Translations under genes and position numbers: made by a program | Part shown: positions 1 through 10,242 of the stretch, piece after piece | Layout of the letters: each line of letters opens with the position of its first letter | How positions within the stretch are numbered: position 1 is the first letter of the stretch | Notes under the pieces: generated by a model | What the model was told of the DNA's origin: nothing | Databases searched by the model: none | The model's input: the letters and a program-made list of their open reading frames with translations, nothing else | Source of the DNA: Zygaena filipendulae | Taxonomy: Eukaryota; Arthropoda; Insecta; Lepidoptera; Zygaenidae | DNA: 64,000 nt | NCBI GenBank assembly: GCA_907165275.2 | Contig: OU015659.1 | Location: 11,946,501 to 12,010,500, forward strand | Direction: 5' to 3'

Positions 1-174
1 ATACCTGCCAAATTTGAAGAAAACACAACATTTGTGTCTAAAAGTACTTTATTTGTATAAAGTTTTTGTCGTGGGTTTTTATTTTATTATTTCGCATTTT
101 TGTTATCTACTGTCGTCATGATTATTATTCAATGGTACTAAAAAGTACAAAAAGGAAATACATTCCATACGTAA

Positions 175-501
175 AATAGGGATGTTGACGACTTTTGAAA
201 ATCAAAATTCTAATTAATCCGTCAGTTAGAAAATAAAAAATAAAGGACACGTTTTTTTCTTGCTTTCTCAAATTAATGAAAATTATAGATTACGCATTAA
301 AGTTTAGGGTGGGGGCTCGTGACGTCAATAACCACTATTAATAAGCCCCACACAAACTGCACCGGTTAGTGATGTCACGCGAAATTTCAACTCAATTTAT
401 CACCGTTATTTTTTGATTACGTAAAAAAAAGGAAAAATACGTGTCCAATATTTTTTGATAATCTACAAACCGGACTAACAAAATTTAGTTAATTAGCCCA
501 T
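175..501 (+). mobile_element. MITE-A copy 1 (CRE-bearing TIR element)
   Basis: It starts AATAGGGATGTTGACGAC and ends TTAGCCCAT. Between these lie TCCGTCAGTTAGAAAATA, an inverted counterpart ACGTGTCCAATATTTTTTGA, and the middle block TGACGTCA with TTAGGGTGGGG. It aligns by eye with about 17 other copies here. The second CRE site has decayed to GTGATGTCACG. It is non-coding. Confidence 0.8.
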
Positions 502-566
502 CGAAATTGTTTTTTTTTGTGACTTCTATGACAGTGCCCGTTGAATGATTGTAAACAGGACAAAAC

Positions 567-800
567 GAAGCAGATAAGCAATAACATGTTAACCCACAAA
601 ATTAAGTTATTGATTCAGAACAATTTATTGAGAGATAGGGAACGTTTTTTAATTATGTGTTTACTCTATTACATTGCTTAAATATGTAACTAAATATTAA
701 ACATAAAAAATGTTGGCACAAAAGGGCGCTATACTTTTAAAACACGATTTTCTCAAAATCTCCAGTGTGGGTTAACACACACTGTTGCTTATCTATGTCC
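567..800 (+). mobile_element. MITE-B copy 1
   Basis: The left end reads GCAGATAAGCAATAACATG and the right end TTGCTTATCTATGTCC, forming an imperfect TIR of about 29 bp. The interior (GAACGTTTTTTAATTATGTG, AAACACGATTT) matches the copies near 17425, 24151, 33675, 51325 and 61509. The first few bases of the left TIR are degraded. It is non-coding. Confidence 0.75.
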
Positions 801-1241
801 AAAAAATGTGAAATGATGAGTGAAATTTACATTCAAGTTACTTTCCTAACTCGTTGAACGACCAAACAGTCCGTATGTAGGGCACAAAGCAAATTTATCA
901 ATGATCAATTCCAATAGTAGCGGATTAGTTTCGGAGTACGTACAAATGGGGTTATGTATTTAGTTAGTAGTTTGAAGCACGCCATTGGTTCTGGGGTCAA
1001 GTGTAATATTAGTAGAGGCCTATTACTGTGAAGTGGTTCAGGCTCACACAGAACCATGCTGAATCAATGAAGTCAAGTTAATACTATTGTATTGTATTCA
1101 CATGCAAATTTGAATATATTGCATGTATTTGTAAATTATGGAAGTAAATAAATAAGTTTAAGAATTATAAAACAAAAAATAAAAACAAAAACATTTCTAA
1201 TACCAAGTTCTTTATACTCAGTTTCACTATGATCTTGAAGT
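801..1241. other. no gene seen
   Basis: AT-rich sequence without a supportable reading frame. I recognised no repeat apart from a purine/A-rich stretch near 1170-1195 just before MITE-A copy 2. Confidence 0.5.
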
Positions 1242-1559
1242 TTACTACTTTTGAGAATCAAAATTCTAATTAGTCCGTCAGTTAGAAAAAAAAAAACAAT
1301 AGACCCGTATTTTTTGCTTTTTTAAATAAATTAAAATATACAAAGATAAAGCGCATTAAAGTTTAGGGTGAGGAGGTCGTGACGTCACTAACCGCTAAAA
1401 CCGCCATACGAACTGTCAGAATAGTGACGTCACGCGAAATTTCAACTCAATATGTCGCCGTTATTTTTTGATTACGTAAAAAAAGAAAAAATACGTGTTC
1501 AATATTTTTTAATAATCTACAAGACGGACTAAAAAATAAAAATAAGTCAACATGCCCAT
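1242..1559 (+). mobile_element. MITE-A copy 2
   Basis: It holds both GTGACGTCAC palindromes and the right TIR AGTCAACATGCCCAT. The left TIR is replaced by unrelated sequence before TACTACTTTTGAGAATC, so the first dozen or so bases are lost or recombined. Confidence 0.8.
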
Positions 1560-1955
1560 TTCAATTAATTCTTACTATAATATTATAAAACATGGGCTAC
1601 TTTTTTTCAGAGATATCAAAATTGCCATACCTACATATAAAGTGAAAATATCAACATTTACGAGTGTTCGGATTGGATTTGTCATGCCGCCTATAATATG
1701 TAAATAGTAAGTGGGAGGTTTATTACATTCAACAAGTGGTGAACTTCCCTACAAGACGTCTATGTACGACTTTGGCTACATAAAAAAATAAAGCTATGAA
1801 TTAATCAGACAGAGCGCTGAAAGCGCTAACATCATTAGAATATGAAATAAAAAAGCTTTATGTAGCTTTTATAGCCCCATATTCAAGTATATGGCCGTAT
1901 ATTATTTTTCTTCTATCATTAACTTACAAGTCACATTTATCTTATAACTATGTAA

Positions 1956-2250
1956 TCTATACTAATATTAAAGAGAAAAGATTTGATTTTTATATATTTG
2001 TTTGTAATGAATAAACTCAAAAACTACTTTATAGCGGTTTTAAGAGTCCCAGAATTCTAATTGATTTAAAAAAAATATTCACCAATAATAACACTTGGAG
2101 TGTGTATTCTTTGTATGACGTAGGCATCCGATACGAAAGGATTTTTGAAAATTCAACTCTTAAAGAGATGAAAAGGGGTTGCAAAGTTTGTATGGAACAA
2201 CTCCGCGGGAACTTCGAAATTATCGCGGGTGAAACCACGCGGGACAACTA
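1956..2250 (+). mobile_element. Helitron-like (Lep1-type) copy with extra internal sequence
   Basis: The 5' end is TCTATACTAATATTAAAGAG. The 3' part has CGCGGGAACTTCGAAATTAT, then the hairpin region CGCGGGTGAAACCACGCGGG and a mutated terminus CTAT in place of CTAG. Short reading frames on both strands across it are incidental. Confidence 0.75.
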
Positions 2251-2477
2251 TTATTATATTATACAGATATCCTTCTTTAATGAAGTCGGTCAAAGAGGAT
2301 AAAGAAACGGTGTTTAATATCAGATCAGAAAGTATGCGTAAGTACATTCTTTGACTCGACACATTAAGTCAGGCGCCACAGAGGCGCGCCTCTCTGCCTT
2401 CAGTCAACGTGTTCCAATAGTGTGTTTAGTACTCTATATAAGAGTGTTACATATAATGGGTATTCAAATTACATGCC

Positions 2478-2680
2478 GGGCCCTCATTCACTATGACCAC
2501 AACACGTCGCGTTAAGATAACGCGCCATAAAAACTGTTTTTCCCTCGTGCTCAAGGTACTTCAAGAAAATACATTTATGACGGGTCTTATGGCATAGAGA
2601 ATATTAATTTGACATCTGCAGGACAATTATGTAACTTACGTGCAAGGAATTTTGTTAGTCATGTTAGTGAATAAGGGCCC
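2478..2680 (+). mobile_element. MITE-G copy 1 (GGGCCC ends)
   Basis: The left end GGGCCCTCATTCACTA and right end TAGTGAATAAGGGCCC form a 16-bp TIR with one mismatch. A second copy lies at about 30012-30236. The TIR resembles PIF/Harbinger-type ends, but I see no clean target duplication, so superfamily is inferred. Confidence 0.65.
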
Positions 2681-2758
2681 TGATTGAATACAATAACAAA
2701 TGAGAACTATACCTCATTTTTTGAAAGTCGGTTAAGAATACTATGCCGCCTCTAGAGT

Positions 2759-2822
2759 CGCTGCTACGACGTAGCGGCGAGTATAGTGTCGGCGCTATAC
2801 TCGCCGCTACGTCGTAGCGGCG
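2759..2822. repeat. GC-rich nested palindrome (28-bp arms)
   Basis: Two 28-nt arms (2759-2786 and 2795-2822) are reverse complements with one mismatch, separated by the 8-nt loop TGTCGGCG. Each arm contains its own near-perfect palindrome, GCCGCTACG-T-CGTAGCGGC in the right arm. It is strikingly GC-rich for its surroundings. Confidence 0.9.
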
Positions 2823-2885
2823 CGCAGAGTTATAGCCTGTTGCTGTGTGTTGGCAACTTTCTTTACTAGCATCTCAAACATATAA

Positions 2886-2945
2886 AACTAATATTATAAA
2901 GAGAAAAAAAATTGATTTCTCGTATTTATTCGTTCGTAATAGATA
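2886..2945 (+). mobile_element. Helitron-like 5' fragment
   Basis: ACTAATATTATAAAGAGAAA followed by a T-rich stretch and TCGTAATAGAT matches the 5' 60 bp of the Helitron-like copies. The rest is absent. Confidence 0.5.
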
Positions 2946-2965
2946 AAGGACTATCCATAAACTAG

Positions 2966-3110
2966 GCATAGAATAGAATAGAAATATATTTATTTACCTA
3001 CACAACACGACATAAAACAACAAAATATGTAACAATAATAAAAAATAATAATAATAGAATATTAAACAAAAAAAAAACTATATACCTATTAACTATAGGT
3101 ACATCACACA
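2966..3110 (-). mobile_element. truncated retroposon with (TTCTA) tail
   Basis: Read on the minus strand it ends AAATAAATATATTTCTATTC followed by further TTCTA units. This is the same kind of microsatellite tail seen at 27104 and 54645. The 5' limit is uncertain. Confidence 0.4.
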
Positions 3111-3465
3111 TTAAGGGGGTCACACATTATGTGGACGAAGTGTGAAATTCTGTGACAAGGGGTGGGAGATGTCCTAAGTTTGGTGACGTCACATTTGAAA
3201 ATCTCGTACATCTGTGTTAAAATGGCAAATTTGAACTATTAACAAAAAATCTTTAAAATATTTCCAATACTGTATTGACATAAGGTTTTAATTGTTTTTT
3301 GGTGAACAAGGTTTAAATTGTTTTGTTGGAACTGCTGTTGTAATTTAATATTTTTTAGATGTAAAATTACAAAATATGTGAGGGACGTGACAAGTACGGC
3401 CAAAAAATCACGAAATTAGTGTGAAATGACCCTTCATTCATCACTGACTGACATGGCTTCATTAA
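3111..3465. other. no gene seen; isolated CRE palindrome
   Basis: Contains GGTGACGTCACAT at about 3182-3194, one of very few TGACGTCA sites here outside a recognisable MITE-A copy. Otherwise AT-rich and unassigned. Confidence 0.4.
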
Positions 3466-3469
3466 TGAC

Positions 3470-3605
3470 CCTTAAACTCAAAAACTACTAAATTGATTTT
3501 AAATATTCTTTCAATCATAAGAAGCTAAAGTGTTGCTGAGTCATAGGGTACTTCTGTACCGGAATTTCCCTGTGAACGCCGAAATTAACTCAAGTGACAC
3601 TAGGT
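3470..3605 (+). mobile_element. decayed Helitron-like copy
   Basis: AAACTCAAAAACTACTAAAT, ATTCTTTCAATCAT, CTGAGTCATAGGGTAC and CCGAAATTAACTCAAGTGAC follow the order of the family, but the hairpin and CTAG end are lost. Confidence 0.55.
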
Positions 3606-3649
3606 GAGTTGAAAACAATCGAAATGGCAAAATAAGTTATTGTTTCTTG

Positions 3650-3800
3650 TTCAGTTTTATTTTGTTTTTCTTTATTTTGTTTTTCTTTATTATTTATTTT
3701 GTTTTACTTTAATTGTTTTCATTTGTGTTGTCCTGTATGTGTTCATTTGTGTTGTGTTTCTCCTTCGTTTGAATAAATCTTTCCTTTCCTTTCCTTTCTA
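3650..3800 (+). mobile_element. truncated LINE-like 3' end with (TTTCC)n tail
   Basis: A T-rich stretch with CATTTGTGTTGTCCTGTATG ends AATAAATCTTTCC followed by TTTCC repeats. The same 3' end lies on the other strand at 5254-5355 with a (TTTC)n tail. This implies a shared retroposon that ends in a short tandem repeat. Confidence 0.6.
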
Positions 3801-4205
3801 ATGATAATTATTATAATATGATTCAGTTTTGAAACAAAAACAAAGTCCTGTAGGAATTTCGAAAGTTAACCAGTTTAAGACCACCAATTTCAATACAACA
3901 ACGTTCAGAACCGCCGATATAAACTAGTATAACATAAGTAATACAAAACAATAAAGAAGGAAACAAAAAATGAACAAAACTAAATTTAACGAGCGTGTAG
4001 CAGTTATCACATACTTTATGATGCCATGTACTAGCATTATTACCTAAGCAATAAAAACCACATTTGCTTGACTTAATCGTGAAACCGACGGCGAAATACG
4101 GAAATGCTTTTTGCTTTACGACGCACGAAAAATAAAACTAAAATCCACATAGCTGGTCTTTTTTGTGAAATGAATTTTATTTGAGACACTTTCATAAGCA
4201 TATTA
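3801..4205. other. no gene seen
   Basis: AT-rich and non-coding. Short traces of the Helitron-like family (GGAATTTCGAAAGTTAACC near 3852) are too eroded to delimit. Confidence 0.4.
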
Positions 4206-4211
4206 CAAACT

Positions 4212-4405
4212 AGCTGTGCAATTTTAACCCCATGAAACGTTTTTATATAACAACTTTTTTCTTCGACATCCGATTAAAATGAAACAAAGTCTATACGTAG
4301 CTCCAGTTTAAGCTTAAACCGCATCACAATCCGTTCAGTAGATTCAGAGATTATCGTGTACAGACAGACAGACAGACACACAGAAAATAATATTAAAACT
4401 CTTTT
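4212..4405 (-). mobile_element. Helitron-like copy, CTGT-repeat subfamily
   Basis: On the plus strand it begins ACTAGCTGTGCAATTTTAAC and runs to AACCGCATCACAATCCGTTC, then TGTACAGACAGACAGACAGA. This is the minus-strand form of the subfamily carrying (CTGT)n near its 5' end. The 3' hairpin is degraded. Confidence 0.6.
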
Positions 4406-4772
4406 TTTTGTGGTTTGTTAAGTCCGCGATGGCGCGGAGCTAAGAATGTAATCTAAAGTGCGTCAGTTACCTTTGATGGTGGTGGTATCCGCTTCGTGGG
4501 GCCCCAGTCTTCTTGCTTGACACCACTAATTTGGATTCACTGAGCACTTTTATGTAATCTATCATCTACCAGTTTATACTAATACCCCGAAAATATACTG
4601 AATAGCTTTTAACCCTTAATAACCGAATTAATAGTAATAAACTAGGGAGCCGACCGATCTCCATCTAGCTATCCGATTCAAGTCTCAATTTGTTCCAAAA
4701 TTGATAAAAGCCACTATGCAATTATCATTAGGTTTTTATTATCTACCCTACTTTATGTTATCTACCCTCCTT

Positions 4773-5047
4773 TTGACGACCCGATTGGCGCAGAGGTCAC
4801 CATGCCTACCCGCTAATCAAGGGGTTTCGGGTTCGATTCCCGGTGGGGGTGGACTTTGTGTGATGAACACAGGGTTCCATTTTCCAGTCTGGTTGTGTTT
4901 ATATATCTATAGTATACTATATAAGTAATTCTATATAGTATATACCACGTTTGCTTGGTTTCCACGACACAAGCTAATAATAACTTACTGTGGGATCAAG
5001 TAGATCTGTGTGTTGTGATGTGGATTATTATTATTATTATTATGTAT
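4773..5047 (+). mobile_element. tRNA-derived SINE with (ATT)n tail
   Basis: The head contains an RNA polymerase III A box, TGGCGCAGAGG (4786-4796), and a perfect B box, GGTTCGATTCC (4830-4840). It continues with GGACTTTGTGTGATGAACAC and CCATTTTCCAGTCTGG, and ends in (ATT)n at about 5027-5043. The head has tRNA-like spacing but no intact cloverleaf, so this is a SINE and not a tRNA gene. A related copy lies at 54371. Confidence 0.8.
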
Positions 5048-5253
5048 TCTAAACATGGTTGATTACTCTTTTATCGCCTCCCTGTCAATTGTTGTTAAAA
5101 ATATTCATTGTATAGAATCACGGACTCTACTCTTTTATTATAATACTATAGTTGCTAACATAACTATTATGTAGTCAGCCCGAAGTCAAAGTTTCAAAGT
5201 TTGAAAGGCAAAAAGGTTAAGGGGCCATGAAACTTTAGAGGAGTGATTTAAAG

Positions 5254-5355
5254 TAAGAAAGAAAGAAAGAAAGATTTATTTAAGCAAGATGAGACAAAAC
5301 ACAAATGAACATACAGAACAACACAAATGAAAATCACAAAAAATAATAAGGAAAA
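5254..5355 (-). mobile_element. truncated LINE-like 3' end with (TTTC)n tail
   Basis: The plus strand reads (GAAA)n, then GATTTATTTAAGCAAGATGA and ACACAAATGAACATACAGAA. This is the reverse complement of the 3' end at 3650-3800. The tail points left. Confidence 0.65.
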
Positions 5356-5485
5356 GTGAAAGCGATTCTTAAAAACAAATTACTTTAGATCTTACTTACT
5401 GTTCCCTACGGTTTCGATTGCATTAATTTCGGGATTCCCATGGAGATTCCTAAAATAGCAACCAATGTCTGGACATCCTAATTCT

Positions 5486-5753
5486 ATTTATATAAAAAAA
5501 AATCCCTATTTCCGTTGGTCACAGCATCACGCGTGAACGGCTGAACCAATTTCGCTGATTCTTTTTTGTTGTGTTTGTTATTGTAAGGAGAAGAAGAATA
5601 TGAAAGAATTTTAGAGTTCCAGCGGGAATTCCGAAACTCATGACTGACCTTTCACTGCTGATTAGCTGATGTTATAAGGAGGAAATTAGGCTACTTTGGA
5701 GTTCCTGGGGGAATCTCGAAACTCACGCGGGTGAAACCACGGGGCACAGCTAG
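5486..5753 (+). mobile_element. Helitron-like copy
   Basis: CGTGAACGGCTGAACCAATT and GGAATTCCGAAACTCATG precede a second core, the hairpin CACGCGGGTGAAACCACG and the CTAG terminus at 5750-5753 followed by T. The core motif occurs twice, so the copy is a partial internal duplication. Confidence 0.7.
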
Positions 5754-5762
5754 TATATTATG

Positions 5763-5918
5763 TTTTTTTTATGTCATAGGGGGCAAACGGGCAAGTGGTA
5801 CACCTGATGGTAAGTGATTACCGCCGCCCATGGACATCTGCAACACCAGAAGGCATGCAGGTGCGTTGCCGACCTGGAATGGGGATGGGAACTGGCTTTC
5901 AAGCGGGGCTGCCGGAAC
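5763..5918 (-). mobile_element. A-tailed SINE-like retroposon, copy R1
   Basis: Read on the minus strand it ends TTTGCCCCCTATGACAT followed by poly(A). The body contains GGTGCGTTGCCGACCTGG and CACCTGATGGTAAGTGATTA on the plus strand. Other copies lie at 37964-38206, 48373-48510 and 49196-49378. The family name is not known to me. Confidence 0.75.
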
Positions 5919-6150
5919 AAATAAATACGAATGATTGTTTGCTACGCTGATTATCGTGAAATTTTGTATACACGTTGTCAGAAGTAGAGAACGGAAACTA
6001 TTCGTGCACTATGTCCCTTAACAGGAAATTAAATTTTCCCAACTTCAATTACCTGCCCAGATAGACAAACATTAACGACACACTAACACAGCCGCAAAAT
6101 GAAATAATTTTCCCTAAATTGGGCTACAGACAATGGAATTGGGTCGTACA

Positions 6151-6577
6151 TAGGGTTGCCAATTGCCACCCGTACTATATTGGGTGTATAGTATTTCAGT
6201 CAATTGTACTATGTACAACAGAAAAATAGTGTAGTACGAAAAATACTATATTTTAATTTTTTTATCCTTAATTCAACTGTCGCCTTTTTTATATTAACTG
6301 TGACTGGTCTGGAACGCACCCGCAGCGCAGCACGAGGTGTTTCAGAACGAAACGAATAGCTACGCGGCAACAAAACGTCAACTGTCAAACTGGAAATAAT
6401 TTGTAGATGAATGCTGGCCGATACAAAAAATATAGTATTACGACCTAATGATTAAAAATAAATATGTAGGTACTATTTTTTCCCTGCATTTGCTTCCCAA
6501 AAGTATCTAATATATTTTTTAATCTTTTTTCGGAAAAATACTATTATTTTTTTTTCCTAAAAAAGGTAGCAACCCTA
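6151..6577. mobile_element. non-coding hAT-type MITE
   Basis: The ends TAGGGTTGC...GCAACCCTA form a 9-bp TIR. They are flanked by an 8-bp duplication with one mismatch, GTCGTACA (6143-6150) and GTCGTATA (6578-6585). An 8-bp duplication is a hAT hallmark. The interior is AT-rich with inverted segments (GTACGAAAAATACTAT and ATATAGTATTACGAC). No transposase sequence is seen. Confidence 0.65.
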
Positions 6578-6705
6578 GTCGTATAGGGTTTAGTTAATTG
6601 ATTAATTATTTATTTAAAGAGACGGAATGGACCAGGTATAGCGGGCATATCAAAGACCTGCAACTATACGAGTAAGTATTAAGATCCGAAAGCATTTATG
6701 CAACA

Positions 6706-6905
6706 CGAGCTGTGCCCCGCGGTTTCACCCGCGTGAGTTTCGGAATTCCCGCAGGAACTATGTATTTTTATCTAAAATAAAAGTAGCTTAAGTTACTCCT
6801 TATAATATCAGCTATTTGTCAGTTAAAATCAGTCTGTTAAAATCGATCCAGCCGTTTCAGAGATTAGCGGAAACAAAAATCTAAAATACATTTTTTATAT
6901 CAGAA
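6706..6905 (-). mobile_element. Helitron-like copy
   Basis: The plus strand opens AGCTGTGCCCCGCGGTTTCA, then CCGCGTGAGTTTCGGAATTC. This is the reverse complement of the 3' hairpin and core. The internal GTAGCTTAAGTTACTCCTTA matches the copy at 21620. Confidence 0.7.
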
Positions 6906-7128
6906 TCATTTACTCATATAACGTAGTTGGGTGATGATAATAATATTTAGTAACAACATCATGGAAAAGCTGAGGTTATATAATGAGAAGCATCAAGCGT
7001 CATCAATCTTTAGCATCCGTTGCGATGCATCTTAATGCTTCGATGGTTCGGTAATGTGGAAAGAATGGATGAATAATAGTACAGATTGCGTCACAATACC
7101 TAAGGGACAACGTACGTATAGAAAGACA

Positions 7129-7436
7129 TCCTTACTAATATTATAAATGCGAAAGTGAGTTTGTTTGTTACGCTTTCACGGCTAAACGGCCCAATCGATC
7201 ACCACAAATTTTGCATACGCGTGGTCAGGGGTACAAAAAAGGACATAGGCTACTTTTTATCCCGGAACTCCCGCGGGAATTTTGAAATTAACGCGGAAGA
7301 AACTACATTAAATTTCGCATACTACCTACACGTTGTCAAGGGTAGGTACAGAAAAAAATATAGGGTAGTACGTTTATCTCGGAATAGCCGCGGGATCTCC
7401 GAAACTAACGCACGTGAAACCGCGGGAAACAGCTAG
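7129..7436 (+). mobile_element. Helitron-like copy with duplicated 3' half
   Basis: The 5' end is TCCTTACTAATATTATAAAT. The core ACACGTTGTCAGGGGTAC / CCCGCGGGAATTTTGAAATT occurs twice in degenerate form. The 3' end is GTGAAACCGCGGGAAACAGC with CTAG at 7433-7436 and T following. A 93-codon frame inside it is incidental. Confidence 0.8.
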
Positions 7437-8219
7437 TAAATAAATAAAATAACAAATCAGTTCGACTATTCTAAAAAAAAAAGGTTTTTAAATTAACGGT
7501 TAGTAAGTGTGATATTTTTAATTAACAAGTTGCAGCAGTTATAGTGATGTCACTTCTACATATAGCCTTGGAACCGATGGTTATTGTTACTTACATACTT
7601 AGTGCTTAACTTGTAAGTTAAGCACTAAGTATGTAGGTAGGTACTAGGAGTTTATAAATGCAGTCCTTTACATTAAAATTTCTAGATACGAACCCGACGA
7701 ACGAGATGTGCAAGGACTGTTACGACAGAAACGGCAAAGAATATCAATAAATATGTAAATTTATTTGCATGTAGATAACTTATAGTCCCCTGTGCTGCTC
7801 GCTAAATCCCGCAACAAGTGTCATATTTCACATTTCACTTTGCGCAAGGCAAGCCGCGTGAAGGACGATAGAGAGAGAGCGCCATTTTGCAATTTTCTAG
7901 AAAAATAGCATTTGTTTCTTGCCTACATAATATTTAATTTACGAAAGCCACTTTAGTTTTAATCACTTACTTTTGATAATAGGATTTGTGTAAGAGTTTG
8001 TTTTTTTTTGATACAAAGATATTTATGTTTATTGTACAAAGTTTAACTACTTGAACATAATTATATTGTTTCAGTGTTGTCGTCTGTCATTATCGACATT
8101 GGCCTCAGACTAGAAATTACGCACACGGGTAGTTAGTAGAAATGTACCAATACACGGTACGAGCCGTGCTCTTGTACTTTAGGCAAAGAGGATCGATCGT
8201 CAATGGCGTCTCCTTTTGA
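7437..8219. other. no gene seen; hairpin inside
   Basis: AT-rich sequence with the perfect hairpin listed at 7592-7635. No coding region or named repeat is recognised in the remainder. Confidence 0.4.
7592..7635. repeat. perfect 21-bp hairpin
   Basis: The arms TACATACTTAGTGCTTAACTT and its exact reverse complement are separated by 2 nt (GT). Confidence 0.9.
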
Positions 8220-8223
8220 TTAA

Positions 8224-9091
8224 CCACAGAGCAGATAAAATGGGGCATGGACTAGGTTTGATATGGAAATAGATGGAAACCAGTATCGCCGGATGATTTT
8301 CGCAGAGACAGCTATTCGTCATGCCCACGAATATTCACTGGTTTGACTTTTTACTGATGTATCCGGCTAAATATTTTCTCGTTCAACCTGTCTGGTTTTT
8401 GATAGGCTTTTTGTTGAACGCCGCACGAGTCGAAAGTCGAGTGCTTGAGGCGCGTTCCGTGGATTCGCACGAGTGCACTCGAACGCGCTTTAGCGCGCTC
8501 TCTACCCGATCCGCGGCTTGGTGAAATTTTACTCTGACAGCTGTCAGAGCGTAGTTTCACCCGTTCCGTGGCTCAGAGGGCAGCAACCAAACAACCATCT
8601 CCGAAGCGAGTTAATTTTCACTCTGACAGCTATGTATTGTTTAAGAAGTGTCAAATTTTACGCCAACAACCGAATTCATCGAAAAAGAAATCAATCGGAG
8701 TTCTTTCGAACAAAGGGAAGGTGTCGTAGTAACAAAAAGTTTATAATTGAATGTAAAACAGTCATATTCGCAATGTGAGTTGAGAGAAAATAAATGGCGC
8801 CTGAAATTTTAAACACTATGAAGTTATAAAAACAACTCGATCATTCCGTGGCTTGGTTGTAACTCAAACGAGTTAAATTTTAACCGAACAACTACGCCCA
8901 AACTCACGGAACGTACACCAAGTAAAGCTGCGATTGTAATTGTTTTTTTTTTAAATAGTTTTAGAAGTAACATTTTCGACCAAATTAAGCGCCGAATCCA
9001 GCTTTTGTGTTTTTGGATCTGGCAACCCTCAACGTGCGCGCCTGACCCTTCTACATTGCCTTTCTAGATAATGATATTCTTTTCTCTGTGG
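8224..9091. mobile_element. candidate TTAA-flanked element with GC-rich core
   Basis: TTAA followed by CCACAGAG at the left (8220-8231) mirrors CTCTGTGG followed by TTAA at the right (9084-9095). This is the arrangement expected of a piggyBac-type insertion. The TIR is only 8 bp, so chance is possible. The core holds TTCCGTGG three times plus one inverted copy, and the palindrome CTCTGACAGCTGTCAGAG near 8532. No transposase is seen. Confidence 0.35.
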
Positions 9092-9095
9092 TTAA

Positions 9096-9850
9096 TAAAG
9101 TCTATGCAGTCGTCCAAATCTGAAATGAGATCGCCGTAACTCGACCGTGCTAAATTTATCGCGGGAACGTATACAAATTGACGGTAGTTTATCAAACAAT
9201 CACATCAAAAGGAAACTCTTTAATGGTCTTTAATAGCACATCGTTCACTCCGCACGTCTAGCTTTCGGTGCAATGTAATTTTTGGATGAAAAAAAAAATA
9301 CAACTGAAACATACGAGTTAATAGAGATTGGTAATTATTTTTTTATAGCACACTGGTCTCGCGTTAATTTCGGAGTACCCGTGGGGATTCCGGGACGAAA
9401 AGTACTCACGTCACTCGTGAACACTAGTAACAAGAAAAGAAGACAGACTGAAAGACACAAGAAAGATTTTATAAAATCGGTTATTTTTGAAAGTTTACAC
9501 GAATTAAACAAAAAGTACTTTTGAGTTTATCTATCCTGCACAAATATACAAAATCAAAACTTTTCTCTTTATAATATTAAAAGGCGATTTCATAACTTTG
9601 AGGGTTCTTTCCTAGGCAATCTTTAGGTAGAAATAATAATAATAAAATAATAAATAATAATAAATCAATGATCGTGAATCTATTATTGTAGGTAAAATTT
9701 GTTGTTACGTCTTCAATTTACCTACATAGAGTGAAAATTGTGATTTTAATAATAAAACATCTGATCTTTGAAATACATAAGAAATTTAGGTAGGTTTGGT
9801 CTCTTAAGGGAAACAAAGTAGGTTTATAGCAATTTAGTGAATAAATTTTT
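9096..9850. other. no gene seen; Helitron fragment
   Basis: Around 9350-9400 lies GTTAATTTCGGAGTACCCGT, and near 9500-9585 the minus-strand 5' trace (AAACTTTTCTCTTTATAATA). These look like pieces of a Helitron-like copy with its middle replaced. The remainder is AT-rich. Confidence 0.4.
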
Positions 9851-9925
9851 TATTCATTTATTTATTAGCCTTTGAATAAACTTTCGGTCCAAATTTCGCA
9901 ACTCCTCCGGGATATACATAACCAT

Positions 9926-9990
9926 CCGAGTTCGATTCCCAGTGGCGCCAGACTTTGTGTGATGAAAACAGGATTTTGCTTTCCAATCGG
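9926..9990 (+). mobile_element. tRNA-derived SINE fragment
   Basis: GAGTTCGATTCCCAGTGG (B-box region), then CAGACTTTGTGTGATGAAAA and TTTTGCTTTCCA, match the SINE at 4773. The A box is missing and a fold-back element follows at once. Confidence 0.6.
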
Positions 9991-10007
9991 AGTATGTAAA
10001 CAAGCAT

Positions 10008-10242
10008 AGCTAAGATGCGCGCCACGATATGTTTATCGAACGAAAGATAAAATTGTCGATACGACAAATATTTGTGGGCGTCCAAGCAAAAAAGTGCAGT
10101 AGTGGGATATTGACATAAGACTAGATTCGGTTAAACATATTTTGCTGCCATGTTACCACTGGTAGACAAAACGATTAATCTGTCGACGAGAATCGATAAA
10201 ATGGCACGATAAAATTTTATTGCATAGTAGCGCATCTTAGCT
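10008..10242. mobile_element. fold-back MITE with 13-bp perfect TIR
   Basis: AGCTAAGATGCGC at the left is the exact reverse complement of GCGCATCTTAGCT at the right, 235 bp overall. It interrupts the SINE remnant at 9926. I could not make out a target duplication. Confidence 0.6.

Noticed and set aside
4776..4850. A tRNA gene at the A/B-box sequence
   Set aside because: The boxes are good, but flanking stems do not pair as a cloverleaf, and the sequence continues into a SINE body shared with 54371.
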